A stretch of DNA of 64,000 nt from assembly GCA_965203985.1 (NCBI GenBank), contig CBDBDS010000013.1:806001-870000 (forward strand), read 5' to 3'. This stretch comes from Bin87 sp965203985. Lineage in GTDB: Bacteria; Chloroflexota; Dehalococcoidia; Lucifugimonadales; UBA3495. Numbering within the stretch: the first letter of the stretch is position 1; each line of letters opens with the position of its first letter. Of this stretch, positions 34,643 through 42,345 are shown one piece after another. The position numbers and the translations under genes were made by a program. The notes below the pieces were generated by a model. That model did no database searches and was not told the DNA's origin. It worked only from the letters and a program-made list of their open reading frames with translations.

Positions 34643-35884
34643 TTGTTCACCAAGTACAGGTTATTGGGGCTTACCATGGTGATGGCCATCGTAACGGTCA
34701 TCGCCATCGCGGCCTGCTCGCCGGCTGAACCGCAGGTCATCACGGAGCAGGTGGAAGTCACCCGCGTAGTGACCGAGCAGGTTGAAGTTGAGAAGGAAGT
34801 CGAGAAGGTCGTCACGGAGCAGGTGGAAGTCACCCGCGTGGTGACCGAACAGGTCGAGGTCGAAAAGGAAGTCGAGGTCGAGAAGGTTGTCACGGAGCAG
34901 GTGGAAGTCACCCGCGTCGTCGAGGTGATGGCACCGGAAGGGCCGAAGGAAACCATCGTATTTGGTGACCTGAACTGGTCCAGCGCGCTGCTGCAGAATC
35001 GCATCGCGCAGTACATCGTCGAAAAGGGCTATGGCTATCCCACCGACGTCAAGTTCGGCGCGACCCTGCCCCTATTCCAGGGCCTGAAGAACGGCGACAC
35101 CGACGTGACCATGGAAATCTGGCTGCCCAACCAGAACGAAGCCTGGAACGCTGCGCGTGAAGAGGGCGCGGTGCTTTCCGTGGGCCAGAGCCTGGGCAAG
35201 GACTGGCAATCGGCCTTCGTCATTCCCTCCTACCTTCAGGAGCAGTATCCGGACCTGGACAGCGTGGAGGACCTGAAGGATCAGCAGTACAAGGATTTGT
35301 TCAAGACGGCCGAGAGCGGCGACAAGGCGCGCCTCGTGTCCTGCATCATCGGCTGGGCCTGCGAGACGGTGAACGCTGCCCAGATTAAAGGCTATGGCCT
35401 CGAAGACCACGTTCACGTCATCAACCCCGGTGACGGGGCCGCACTGAACGCCGATCTGTATGGCGCGTACGAGCGGGAAGAGCCCTGGCTGGGCTACCAG
35501 TGGGGCACCAACGATCCGGCCCTGATACTTGACTTGGTTCGCTTGGAAGAGCCTCCGTTCAGCGAAGCGTGCTGGGCCAGCGAAGACGTCAAACCATGCG
35601 GATATCAGGACGCCACCATTCTAATTGCGGTCAATCCTGACCTGCCGGGCGAAGCGCCGGATGTGGTTGAGATGCTGCGCAAGTGGGACTTCAACATCGA
35701 AATCTACAAGTCGGTTGCCCGATGGCAAGGGGAGAACCCTGATGCCAACGTCACCGCCACCGCCCTGTGGTGGTTGAACAACAACGCCGACATCTGGAGC
35801 AATTGGGTCACCGACGAGGCGTCCGAGGGCATCCAGGCTGCGCTGAGTGCCGGCGAAGAGGCCGACGGCTGGCCTGCAGAATAG
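34643..35884 (+). CDS. proX: Glycine betaine/choline-type substrate-binding lipoprotein
   Basis: 413 residues from a TTG at 34643 with GGAGGAAAGGA directly upstream. A signal sequence ends in the lipobox IAAC. An unusual linker of about 60 residues then repeats VTEQVEVTRVV and VEVEKEVEV units before the OpuAC-like domain begins near residue 100 (ETIVFGDLNWSSALLQNRIA). Such Val/Glu linkers are common in Chloroflexota binding lipoproteins. The aromatic betaine cage cannot be confirmed by eye. It captures osmolytes for ProVW. Confidence 0.88.
   Translation: MFTKYRLLGLTMVMAIVTVIAIAACSPAEPQVITEQVEVTRVVTEQVEVEKEVEKVVTEQVEVTRVVTEQVEVEKEVEVEKVVTEQVEVTRVVEVMAPEGPKETIVFGDLNWSSALLQNRIAQYIVEKGYGYPTDVKFGATLPLFQGLKNGDTDVTMEIWLPNQNEAWNAAREEGAVLSVGQSLGKDWQSAFVIPSYLQEQYPDLDSVEDLKDQQYKDLFKTAESGDKARLVSCIIGWACETVNAAQIKGYGLEDHVHVINPGDGAALNADLYGAYEREEPWLGYQWGTNDPALILDLVRLEEPPFSEACWASEDVKPCGYQDATILIAVNPDLPGEAPDVVEMLRKWDFNIEIYKSVARWQGENPDANVTATALWWLNNNADIWSNWVTDEASEGIQAALSAGEEADGWPAE
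34738..34931 (+). repeat. In-frame tandem repeat in the binding-lipoprotein linker
   Basis: Units such as GTCACGGAGCAGGTGGAAGT and the GAGGTCGAAAAGGAAGTCG type recur several times in frame. The encoded linker is almost only Val, Glu, Thr, Lys, Arg and Gln. Confidence 0.8.
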
Positions 35885-35912
35885 CGCGATTGGCGCATCC
35901 ATCCACAATCGC

Positions 35913-35946
35913 AAGGGCGGCTTCCTGAGGGGAGCCGCCTTCTTTT
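35913..35946 (+). terminator. Intrinsic terminator after proX
   Basis: GGCGGCT (35916-35922) pairs with AGCCGCC (35933-35939) around a 10-base loop, flanked by AAG/CTT and followed by TTCTTTTCT. It lies 30 bases after the proX stop. An extended -10 (TGCTACAAT, 35948-35956) just beyond could start the rraA-like transcript. Confidence 0.8.
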
Positions 35947-36002
35947 CTGCTACAATGCAGCCGCTTTTAGAGTGCGATTTTTCCCGACAGGACGCCATCG
36001 TC

Positions 36003-36737
36003 ATGACCACTGCCCCGGCCTCGACCGCCGTTACCGATGAGACACTGGCCACCCTGAAGACCATCCCGACGCAGACGCTGATCGACGGGTTGTGGGTGAT
36101 GGGCTGGCCGATGAGCATGGTCGAGGGGGCCAAGCCGTTGCAGCCGGGGCAGCACATGGCCGGTCGCGCGGTGACGCTGCGGTTCGTGCCGCACCGGCCG
36201 GATCTGGCGGCGGACAAGCCCAAGGGTTCCGACTCGGCCGAGTACGTGGCCTTCGAGCTTTGCGGGCCGGGCGAGGTGCTGGTGATTGACGCGATGCGCT
36301 GGCCGTACAGCAGCATCGGCGGGGATATCAAGTTCTACCGGCTGTACCAACGCGGGGTCGGTGGGCTGGTCACCGACGGCGCGGTGCGGGATACCAACAC
36401 GCTGAAGGAATACGGGTTCCCGGTGTACTCGGCGAACGCAACGGCGAAGCAGGGTCCGGCTGAGTTCTGGCCTTGGCAGGTGAACGACTGCATCCAGTGC
36501 GGCGGCGTCCTGGTCCGGCCGGGCGACGCCATCGTGGGCGACGACGACGGCGTGGTTGTGGTGCCAGCGGCGGCGGCCGACGAGGTGATCCAGATCGCGC
36601 ACCAGCGGGAAGAGGTGGAGGCGGTGATCAAGGCGCAGCTGGAGATCGAACAGTGCTCGCCGGGCAAGTATTACCCGTTCAACGACAACACCTGGAAACT
36701 GTTTGAAGAGAAGACAGGGAAGAAGCCCTATCGCTAG
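36003..36737 (+). CDS. RraA family protein (aldolase/methyltransferase-like fold)
   Basis: 244 residues from ATG 36003. Hallmarks are IPTQTLIDGLWVMG, the GEVLVIDA strand, then GGDIKFYRLYQRGVGGLVTDGAVRDTNTLKE. This last segment has the GG...D..RD pattern of 4-hydroxy-4-methyl-2-oxoglutarate aldolases and RraA, followed by PGDAIVGDDDGVVVVPA. The GDxxR/D metal-site residues appear to be kept (DGAVRD). The reaction cannot be told from sequence; an aldolase or decarboxylase is likely. An upstream in-frame ATG at 35954 is less likely. Confidence 0.85.
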   Translation: MTTAPASTAVTDETLATLKTIPTQTLIDGLWVMGWPMSMVEGAKPLQPGQHMAGRAVTLRFVPHRPDLAADKPKGSDSAEYVAFELCGPGEVLVIDAMRWPYSSIGGDIKFYRLYQRGVGGLVTDGAVRDTNTLKEYGFPVYSANATAKQGPAEFWPWQVNDCIQCGGVLVRPGDAIVGDDDGVVVVPAAAADEVIQIAHQREEVEAVIKAQLEIEQCSPGKYYPFNDNTWKLFEEKTGKKPYR

Positions 36738-36766
36738 AGCCTGATGCGTACCCACTTTCGTAAATC

Positions 36767-36877
36767 GTCAGAAGCAGGATTTACGGGATTTTATGATTTG
36801 TCAGGATTGGGCAACCTGCATCATCGAACGGTTCTAATCCTGATAATCCCCAAATCTTGAAAATCTTGATGCTGACG
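36767..36877. repeat. Inverted repeat family, copy D
   Basis: Left end CGTCAGAAGCAGGATTTAC, right end ATCTTGATGCTGACG. It begins 30 bases after the RraA stop. With copy E it brackets the single CMD gene. Confidence 0.8.
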
Positions 36878-36981
36878 TTTCCCCGCCACAAACTTGGTAT
36901 GCGCGAGCATCCAGCGTATGCCGATTGCGACGCGATTGCGAGAAACGTTCCGAGACTACACAGGCACAAGGAGACGACACC

Positions 36982-37548
36982 ATGGCTCGACTACCCCTGG
37001 CATCCCGTGAGACCACGCCCGCCGGCCAGGAGGCCACCTTCGACGAGATCACCCAGAACGGGACGGCGGTGCCGCCGTACGGCCCCGGATCGGTGATGAC
37101 GCACGTGCCGGAGGCCAGCAAGCACGCCACCGGATTGAACCAGTACCTGCGCAACCATTCCAGCCTGCCACTGAAGGCGGCGGAGCTGGCCATGCTGGTG
37201 GCGGCCCGGGAGATGGACTGCCAGCACATCTGGAACGCCCATGCCGCATCGGCGCGGGACGCCGGCGTGCCCGCCGCCGTGGTCGATGCCATCCGGGACA
37301 AGACGGCCTTGCCGGCGCTGGCGCCGGATGAGTCGGCGGTAATCAACCTGGGGCGGGAGATCCTGCGCAACCACCAGGTAAGCCGGGGCGGCTACCAGAG
37401 CGCGCTGGAGATCTTCGGGCAGCAGGGCACCATCGAGTTGACGCTGGTGCTGGGGAACTACACCATGCTGGCGCTGGTCATCAACACCTTCGAGACAGAC
37501 CTGCCGCCGAACCGGACGGAGCCGCTGCTGCAGCGGGTGGCCGGCTAG
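36982..37548 (+). CDS. Carboxymuconolactone decarboxylase family protein
   Basis: 188 residues, ATG at 36982 with AAGGAGACGACAC upstream. The helical AhpD/CMD-like core has ELAMLVAAREMDCQHIWNAH with one Cys and a following His. This is the CMD-type arrangement without the redox CxxC. It is about 40% identical by eye to the protein at 47103 (same REL/REM-DCQ-IW-AH core). Function unknown; possibly a lactone decarboxylase or peroxidase-like reductase. Confidence 0.85.
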   Translation: MARLPLASRETTPAGQEATFDEITQNGTAVPPYGPGSVMTHVPEASKHATGLNQYLRNHSSLPLKAAELAMLVAAREMDCQHIWNAHAASARDAGVPAAVVDAIRDKTALPALAPDESAVINLGREILRNHQVSRGGYQSALEIFGQQGTIELTLVLGNYTMLALVINTFETDLPPNRTEPLLQRVAG

Positions 37549-37556
37549 CGAGAAAA

Positions 37557-37668
37557 CGTCAGAATCAGGATTTACGGGATTTCAGGATTTAGCAGGATTG
37601 AGAGAAACCCACGACAGAACAGTTCCAATCCTGACAATCCCTAAATCTAGCAAATCCTGATTCTGATG
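37557..37668. repeat. 112-bp inverted repeat family, copy E
   Basis: Starts nine bases after the CMD stop with CGTCAGAATCAGGATTTAC and ends ATCCTGATTCTGATG (one mismatch to the complement). It separates the plus-strand CMD gene from the convergent NHL gene. Confidence 0.85.
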
Positions 37669-37696
37669 ATTTGCGAAAGCGGGTGCGCGTTAGGAC

Positions 37697-38722
37697 TTAC
37701 GAGTTCTTGCGGTAGATCTGGACGCGGTGGCGGCAGGAGTCGACGATGTAGATGCGGCCCTGGGCGTCAAGGTTGACCGCGCTGGGTCCCCAGAAGAACT
37801 TTTCGACGCCGGCGGAGGTCTCGCGATGGTGGTCTCGCCACGGGTTGACTGCCGGGGCAAGATCCGCTTCTCGCCTGGCCCTCTGTTCGTCGGGGTTGGC
37901 GGCGAGGTAGTCCTCGGCCCAGGATGAGGTGGTGGCGTCGCCGCGGAGGATGGCGACCACCTCACCGTCCGGGTCGAAGATCTGCACCCGCTCGTTGCCC
38001 CAGTCTGCGACGTAGATGTAGCCCTCGTCGTCAACGGCCACGGACGAGGGGCGGTTCAGTTGGCCCTTGCCATCGCCCGATGTGCCCCACTGGCCGACGA
38101 AACGACCCTCGGGAGTGAACGCCTGAACGCGGTCGTTGCGCCAGTCGGCGACGAAGACGTTGCCGGAGGAGTCACAGGCCAAACGCCACGGGGTGTTGAA
38201 CTGGCCGGCCTGGGCGCCGTAGCTTCCCCAGCCGCCCAAGTATTCGCCGTCCACGGTGAAGCGTTGAATGCGGTGGTTCATGCCGTCGCTGATCAGCAGC
38301 GAACCGTCGGGAGCGACGGCGATGTCGGCGGGGCGATTGATCTGGCCCGGAGCATCGCCGACTTCGCCCCAGTGGCGGATGAACTCGCCTTCGGGACTGA
38401 ACACGATGATGCGCTGGAGGGCCTCGTCGGCAACGTAGAGGCGGCCGTCACCAGTCCGGACAATGGCCGATGGCCACCAGAACTGGCCGTCCTCGGTCCC
38501 GCCGGTGCCCCATTCCCCGACGTACCCTTCGTCTGCCGTGCAGACGCAAACCCGCTTGAGGTCCAGGCGTGTCACGGACTCCGCCCCGCCTCGGTTGAGC
38601 ACGTACATCACGCCGTTGCCGCCCAAGGCCAGGTCAACGGGGTGGATGAAGCCTCGGCCGCGGTAGGCGAGGAAGCCCACGGTGTGGCTGTAGGTGAAGG
38701 TTGCGGTCATGGTGGTGGTCAT
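37697..38722 (-). CDS. NHL-repeat (six-bladed propeller) protein
   Basis: 341 residues of NHL repeats: GQINRPADIAVAPDGSLLIS, GQFNTPWRLACDSSGNVFVAD and GQLNRPSSVAVDDEGYIYVAD, each followed by an NxRVQxF-type strand. No signal peptide is apparent. The ATG overlaps the stop of the DUF1800 gene (ATGA), so the two are cotranslated. NHL propellers bind proteins, RNA or ligands; here possibly a partner of the DUF1800 protein. Confidence 0.88.
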   Translation of the reverse strand: MTTTMTATFTYSHTVGFLAYRGRGFIHPVDLALGGNGVMYVLNRGGAESVTRLDLKRVCVCTADEGYVGEWGTGGTEDGQFWWPSAIVRTGDGRLYVADEALQRIIVFSPEGEFIRHWGEVGDAPGQINRPADIAVAPDGSLLISDGMNHRIQRFTVDGEYLGGWGSYGAQAGQFNTPWRLACDSSGNVFVADWRNDRVQAFTPEGRFVGQWGTSGDGKGQLNRPSSVAVDDEGYIYVADWGNERVQIFDPDGEVVAILRGDATTSSWAEDYLAANPDEQRARREADLAPAVNPWRDHHRETSAGVEKFFWGPSAVNLDAQGRIYIVDSCRHRVQIYRKNS

Positions 38723-40173
38723 GCCAGTTGGTACTCCCGGGACGCCACGATGAGTTGGAGCATTTCGACGACGCGCTCCTCGGCGCAGGCGGCGGTGTCG
38801 TCGCGGTCGAAGCGAATCTCGCCCCACGGGGCGGCGAACGCGACGAGGCTGTCCATGGTGCCGTCGGACACCTCGAACATGCCCATGGCGTCGAGGCAGG
38901 CTTCGGCAAGCTGACGGGGTTCCTGCCGGTTGCCTTGCGTCTTCACGCGGTCGATGATAGCGCGAACTCCGGGGCGGGCGGTATCGCGCATTTCGGCGCC
39001 GGCGGCGTTGATGCGCTCGACCAGGTTGCCGGTGTCGATCCACTCCATGCCGGTGTGCCAGCCCTCGACGGTGGGAGGGTTCAGGATCTCCTGGCCCATG
39101 AAGTTGACGTCCATGGCCAAGTTGGAGATGGTCCACTCTGGAGATTGGTGGCTGCCGGCCAGGCGTGCCGTGCCGCCCACCAGCTCGGCGGGGCTCTTGA
39201 CGCGGCCCAGTCGAACGGCCTCATCGGCGAAGAAGTCGGAGAGGAACATGCAGCGCATGACGGCGCGGATATCGCCCCCGGTGCGGGTGAACTCGTCGGC
39301 CATGATGCCGATGGCTTCCTCGTCGGGCCGGTCGGACACGAAGAAGTTGTAGAGCTTGCCGGCGATGTAATGAGCGGTGGCCGGCTGCTGCACGATGATA
39401 TCGATGACGTCCTGGCCGCTCAGGGGACCGGTGTAGCCGAGGAAGGTCTTGTCGGTGTCGTCATGGTCGTCGTCGCGGTAGCGGAACTGCCAATCGATGC
39501 GGCCGTAGGGCCAGAAGGAGTCGCGGCTGGCGCGGATGCTCATGTACTCGGCGTTGTCGATGGTCCAGCCGGTGAAGGCGCGGGCGGCGGCCTTGACGTC
39601 GGCCTCGGTGTAGTTGCCGATGCCCATGGAGAAGAGCTCGAGGAGTTCCCGACCATAGTTCTCGTTGGGTGCGTCGCGGTGGTTGTCCTTGTTGTCCAGC
39701 CAGAAGATCATGGCGGGGTCGCGGGACAGCTCGACCAGGATGTCGGCGAACCTGCCCAGCCCGTGCTGGCGGAAGGTGTGGGTCTGGTTGACGACCGCCT
39801 TGGCGTGGTTGAGCTTGCCGTAGGCGGTGGCGAAGAGGCCGTGCCAGAACAAGGCCATCTTCTCCTCCAGCGGGCGCTGGCTGTTGATGATGCGATACAT
39901 CCAGTAGCCCTGGCTACTCTCCAGTAGCATGAGGCTGTTCTGGTCGACGTGGTAGCGGCGGATAAGGTCCTCGATTTCCAGATCGGGCCGGTCCTCGGGA
40001 TGCAGCAGCTCGTCGACGGTGGCCTCGTATCCGCGCCCCACGGCGCGATCGATTTCGGCGCGGGTGGGCGTGAAGCCGGCGCGGCGGAGGAGGTGGGCGG
40101 CGCGGATGGACTCGGCGTCGGCCAGGGCGATGCGGGCGGAACCGAGTTGCGGTTGTTGCGTCAATGTCATCAT
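38719..40173 (-). CDS. DUF1800 family protein
   Basis: About 484 residues from the ATG at 40173 (AAAGGA upstream); a GTG at 40188 would add five. Family hallmarks are AAHLLRRAGFTPTRAEID near the start, EKMALFWHGLFATA, APNENYGRELLELFSMG, AARAFTGWTID and FLGYTGPLSGQDVIDII. Function is unknown. DUF1800 genes usually sit beside DUF1501 genes, whereas here the partner is an NHL propeller. No signal peptide. Confidence 0.88.
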   Translation of the reverse strand: MMTLTQQPQLGSARIALADAESIRAAHLLRRAGFTPTRAEIDRAVGRGYEATVDELLHPEDRPDLEIEDLIRRYHVDQNSLMLLESSQGYWMYRIINSQRPLEEKMALFWHGLFATAYGKLNHAKAVVNQTHTFRQHGLGRFADILVELSRDPAMIFWLDNKDNHRDAPNENYGRELLELFSMGIGNYTEADVKAAARAFTGWTIDNAEYMSIRASRDSFWPYGRIDWQFRYRDDDHDDTDKTFLGYTGPLSGQDVIDIIVQQPATAHYIAGKLYNFFVSDRPDEEAIGIMADEFTRTGGDIRAVMRCMFLSDFFADEAVRLGRVKSPAELVGGTARLAGSHQSPEWTISNLAMDVNFMGQEILNPPTVEGWHTGMEWIDTGNLVERINAAGAEMRDTARPGVRAIIDRVKTQGNRQEPRQLAEACLDAMGMFEVSDGTMDSLVAFAAPWGEIRFDRDDTAACAEERVVEMLQLIVASREYQLA

Positions 40174-40197
40174 CGCATTCCTTTGCACTACGGACGG

Positions 40198-40512
40198 TTA
40201 AGGACTGATGAAACGGCCCAGGAATGTTTCCCAAGGTAACACCAGCAGGCCGGAGCCGGTGAGGGCCAAAGCGATGCCGGCGTTGCGGTAGCGGTAGGAG
40301 GCTTCCAATTGAGTGTCAGAGAGACTGTCCGAACGTTTCAAGCGAGCCATACCTTTTGCAGAGGACCATATCCCTGATGCGGCCATAGCTAGAGCCAAGA
40401 TACCAGCCAGGACATCGGCATAACCGTAGGCCAACAACAACAATGAGAATGTGCCGATGAAGTAAGCCGAGATCAGCACCCAAAGGGCCAGCCAAGCCCA
40501 GTTACCGCGCAT
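40198..40512 (-). CDS. Small membrane protein
   Basis: 104 residues with three probable helices (residues about 6-28, 34-52, 80-96). ATG at 40512, overlapping the preceding small membrane gene by 11 bases. No family recognised. Probably cotranscribed with the DUF1800/NHL pair 25 bases downstream. Confidence 0.55.
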   Translation of the reverse strand: MRGNWAWLALWVLISAYFIGTFSLLLLAYGYADVLAGILALAMAASGIWSSAKGMARLKRSDSLSDTQLEASYRYRNAGIALALTGSGLLVLPWETFLGRFISP

Positions 40513-40705
40513 GGGTAGTAGCCAAATACAAGCCCATCAATGACATCAGTGCGCCGCCTCCGCCCATAATCAGCAAAGAACCCAGCCGGCCGGCGACCGC
40601 ACGTTGGGCCATCCAGTCCGGCCAAATCCAGTAGATTATGGCAGCCGTGACAATTATGAGAAGCCCGGCTCCGATCAGGGATTTACTCCATTCAGCGGCA
40701 GTCAT
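40502..40705 (-). CDS. Small membrane protein
   Basis: 67 residues with two hydrophobic helices (LIGAGLLIIVTAAIIYWIW and GSLLIMGGGGALMSLMGLYL). The ATG at 40705 has GGGGAG eight bases upstream; a TTG at 40711 is the alternative. No family recognised. Confidence 0.55.
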   Translation of the reverse strand: MTAAEWSKSLIGAGLLIIVTAAIIYWIWPDWMAQRAVAGRLGSLLIMGGGGALMSLMGLYLATTHAR

Positions 40706-40756
40706 GGTCAAGTCTCCCCAAAATGAATCAGACCTGACGGTTGGACATTTGGAAAC

Positions 40757-42058
40757 CTACATGAGGTTCCAGCGGGGGTTGGCGTCCACGAGTTCGCGGA
40801 GGTAGTCGACCAGCCAGGGGCGGACTTCCTCGGCCATGTAGAAGGTGGGGGCGATGAGCTCGGTCTCGTCCTTGATGATGCCTTCCTCGATGCAACGGGC
40901 CGCGACGTCGGTGCCGGGCATGACGCTGACGCCGACGCGGAGGTTGGCCAACGAGGGCTTGAGGCCGCGCAGGAACTCCAGCTTGTTCTCGACGGACTCC
41001 CGGGTTTCACCCGGCTCGCCGAACTGCTGGCTGATGGTGTAGTGGAGGTCGCCGGCCTCGCACAGCTCGGTGGTCTCCTTGAGGGAGGCGTAGCGCGACG
41101 TATCGTTGTCGCCCTCGTGGGGGTCGCCGCCGCGGGTGCCGCCCATCATGACGAGGCCGCAGCCGGCCTGCTTCATCATGCCGATGAGCTCGGCGTCGCA
41201 GGCGTAGGGGGCGAGGCAGGTGTTCCAGCGAACCTTGACGTCGGACTCCATAAGGGCGTTGCAGAGTTCCTTGGCGTGCTCCAGGGGCACGTTGAAGCAG
41301 TTGTCGACGAAGAAGATCTTCTTCAGGCCGTAGCGGGTGGTGACCTCGGCCACCTCTTCGACCACCTCGTCGATGGGTCGGATCACGCGCCAGGCGCCCT
41401 CGGGGGTGCGCATGTCGTCGGCCGAGGTTGGGTAGTAGAACCCGCCCAGCTTAGTGAGCACGCTGACGCCGAAGCCGGCCTTGGCGTACCGGGGCATGTC
41501 CAGATCATCGAGGCTGGGGCGGCTGCCGAAATCGGAGGAGCAGCGCATGCCGTTGTAGACGATTTCGCCGTTTTCGCGGTAGAGGACGCCGGTCATGCCG
41601 CGGTAGTCGGGCTCGCCGATCTCGACGCGGTTGGCCAGCTCGGCAAAGGTCTCGCCGGCGTCGCCGGCGATGCCGAGGTCGGGCTGAACGAAGTTGAAGA
41701 CCTGCTGCGGCATGATGCTGAAGGCCGGGCCGCCGCAGACGATGGTGGCGTCGGAAATCGTCCGGATGCGCTCGATGACGCTCCTGGTGATGGGCAACTG
41801 CCACTGCGGATCAATGTAGCTGTGGTTGCTGAGGTTGCGGATCGAGATGCCCACCATCTCCGGCTTGAAATCGAGGACGGTGCGCTCGACTTCATCCAGG
41901 TAGTTTTCATCGGCGAACATGAGGTCGACCAGCTTCACCTCGTGCCGGGAACGGTCGAGGTGGCCGGCGACGTAGGCCAGGCCAATGGGAATGGGCTGCG
42001 CTCGCATCCGGCTCATAACCCGGTTGTGGCGGTTGGTAGCAATCAGCAGGATACGCAT
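40757..42058 (-). CDS. B12-binding/radical-SAM-fold protein lacking the CxxxCxxC motif
   Basis: 433 residues, ATG at 42058 with GAGGGGG upstream. Residues 1-150 are a Rossmann-like B12-binding domain (MRILLIATNRHNRV; GLAYVAGHLDRSRHEVKLVD; GDAGETFAELANRVE). Residues about 195-400 align with the radical-SAM barrel (DEVVEEVAEVTTRYGLKKIF, FFVDNCFNVP, GMMKQAGCGLVMMGG). The expected cluster motif after TK is replaced by TKLGGFYYPTSADD (from residue 202), with no cysteines, and no other reading frame restores it. Either it is not a radical enzyme or it uses a different site. Confidence 0.8.
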   Translation of the reverse strand: MRILLIATNRHNRVMSRMRAQPIPIGLAYVAGHLDRSRHEVKLVDLMFADENYLDEVERTVLDFKPEMVGISIRNLSNHSYIDPQWQLPITRSVIERIRTISDATIVCGGPAFSIMPQQVFNFVQPDLGIAGDAGETFAELANRVEIGEPDYRGMTGVLYRENGEIVYNGMRCSSDFGSRPSLDDLDMPRYAKAGFGVSVLTKLGGFYYPTSADDMRTPEGAWRVIRPIDEVVEEVAEVTTRYGLKKIFFVDNCFNVPLEHAKELCNALMESDVKVRWNTCLAPYACDAELIGMMKQAGCGLVMMGGTRGGDPHEGDNDTSRYASLKETTELCEAGDLHYTISQQFGEPGETRESVENKLEFLRGLKPSLANLRVGVSVMPGTDVAARCIEEGIIKDETELIAPTFYMAEEVRPWLVDYLRELVDANPRWNLM

Positions 42059-42224
42059 CGAAAATCCCCCTCGCGGCAGCAGGACAAACGGCAACAATTG
42101 GGCCGATTGTACACCAGCGCACAGGAAGGCGCTATCGCGGGTGGGCTCAGGGTGGTTCTCCGTTTCAGGTGGTTTCTTGGCATGGATGGACAGGATAAAC
42201 GGGATTTCTAGATGCGAGGGATCC

Positions 42225-42253
42225 TTGGATTCCGGTTTTCGCCGGAATGACGG
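42225..42253. repeat. REP-like palindrome
   Basis: TTGGATTCCGGTTTTCGCC plus GGAATGACGG; same family as 4733, 17872, 30202, 30272, 51287 and 51363. It lies between two genes on the minus strand. Confidence 0.75.
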
Positions 42254-42345
42254 TAGAAAAACCGGAGCCGGAATGACGAGAACTAAACCACCTGAATCGC
42301 AACGCTACCGTGTCACCAATTGCGGTTTCCCGAATGCCGCGGCTT

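Noticed and set aside
34738..34931. Repeat array resembling a CRISPR or VNTR
   Set aside because: The units are in frame within a coding linker, are not separated by unique spacers, and no cas genes are present.
40757..42058. Considered as AhbC or AhbD completing the heme pathway
   Set aside because: Those enzymes need radical-SAM cysteines and lack an N-terminal B12-binding domain. This protein has the opposite features.
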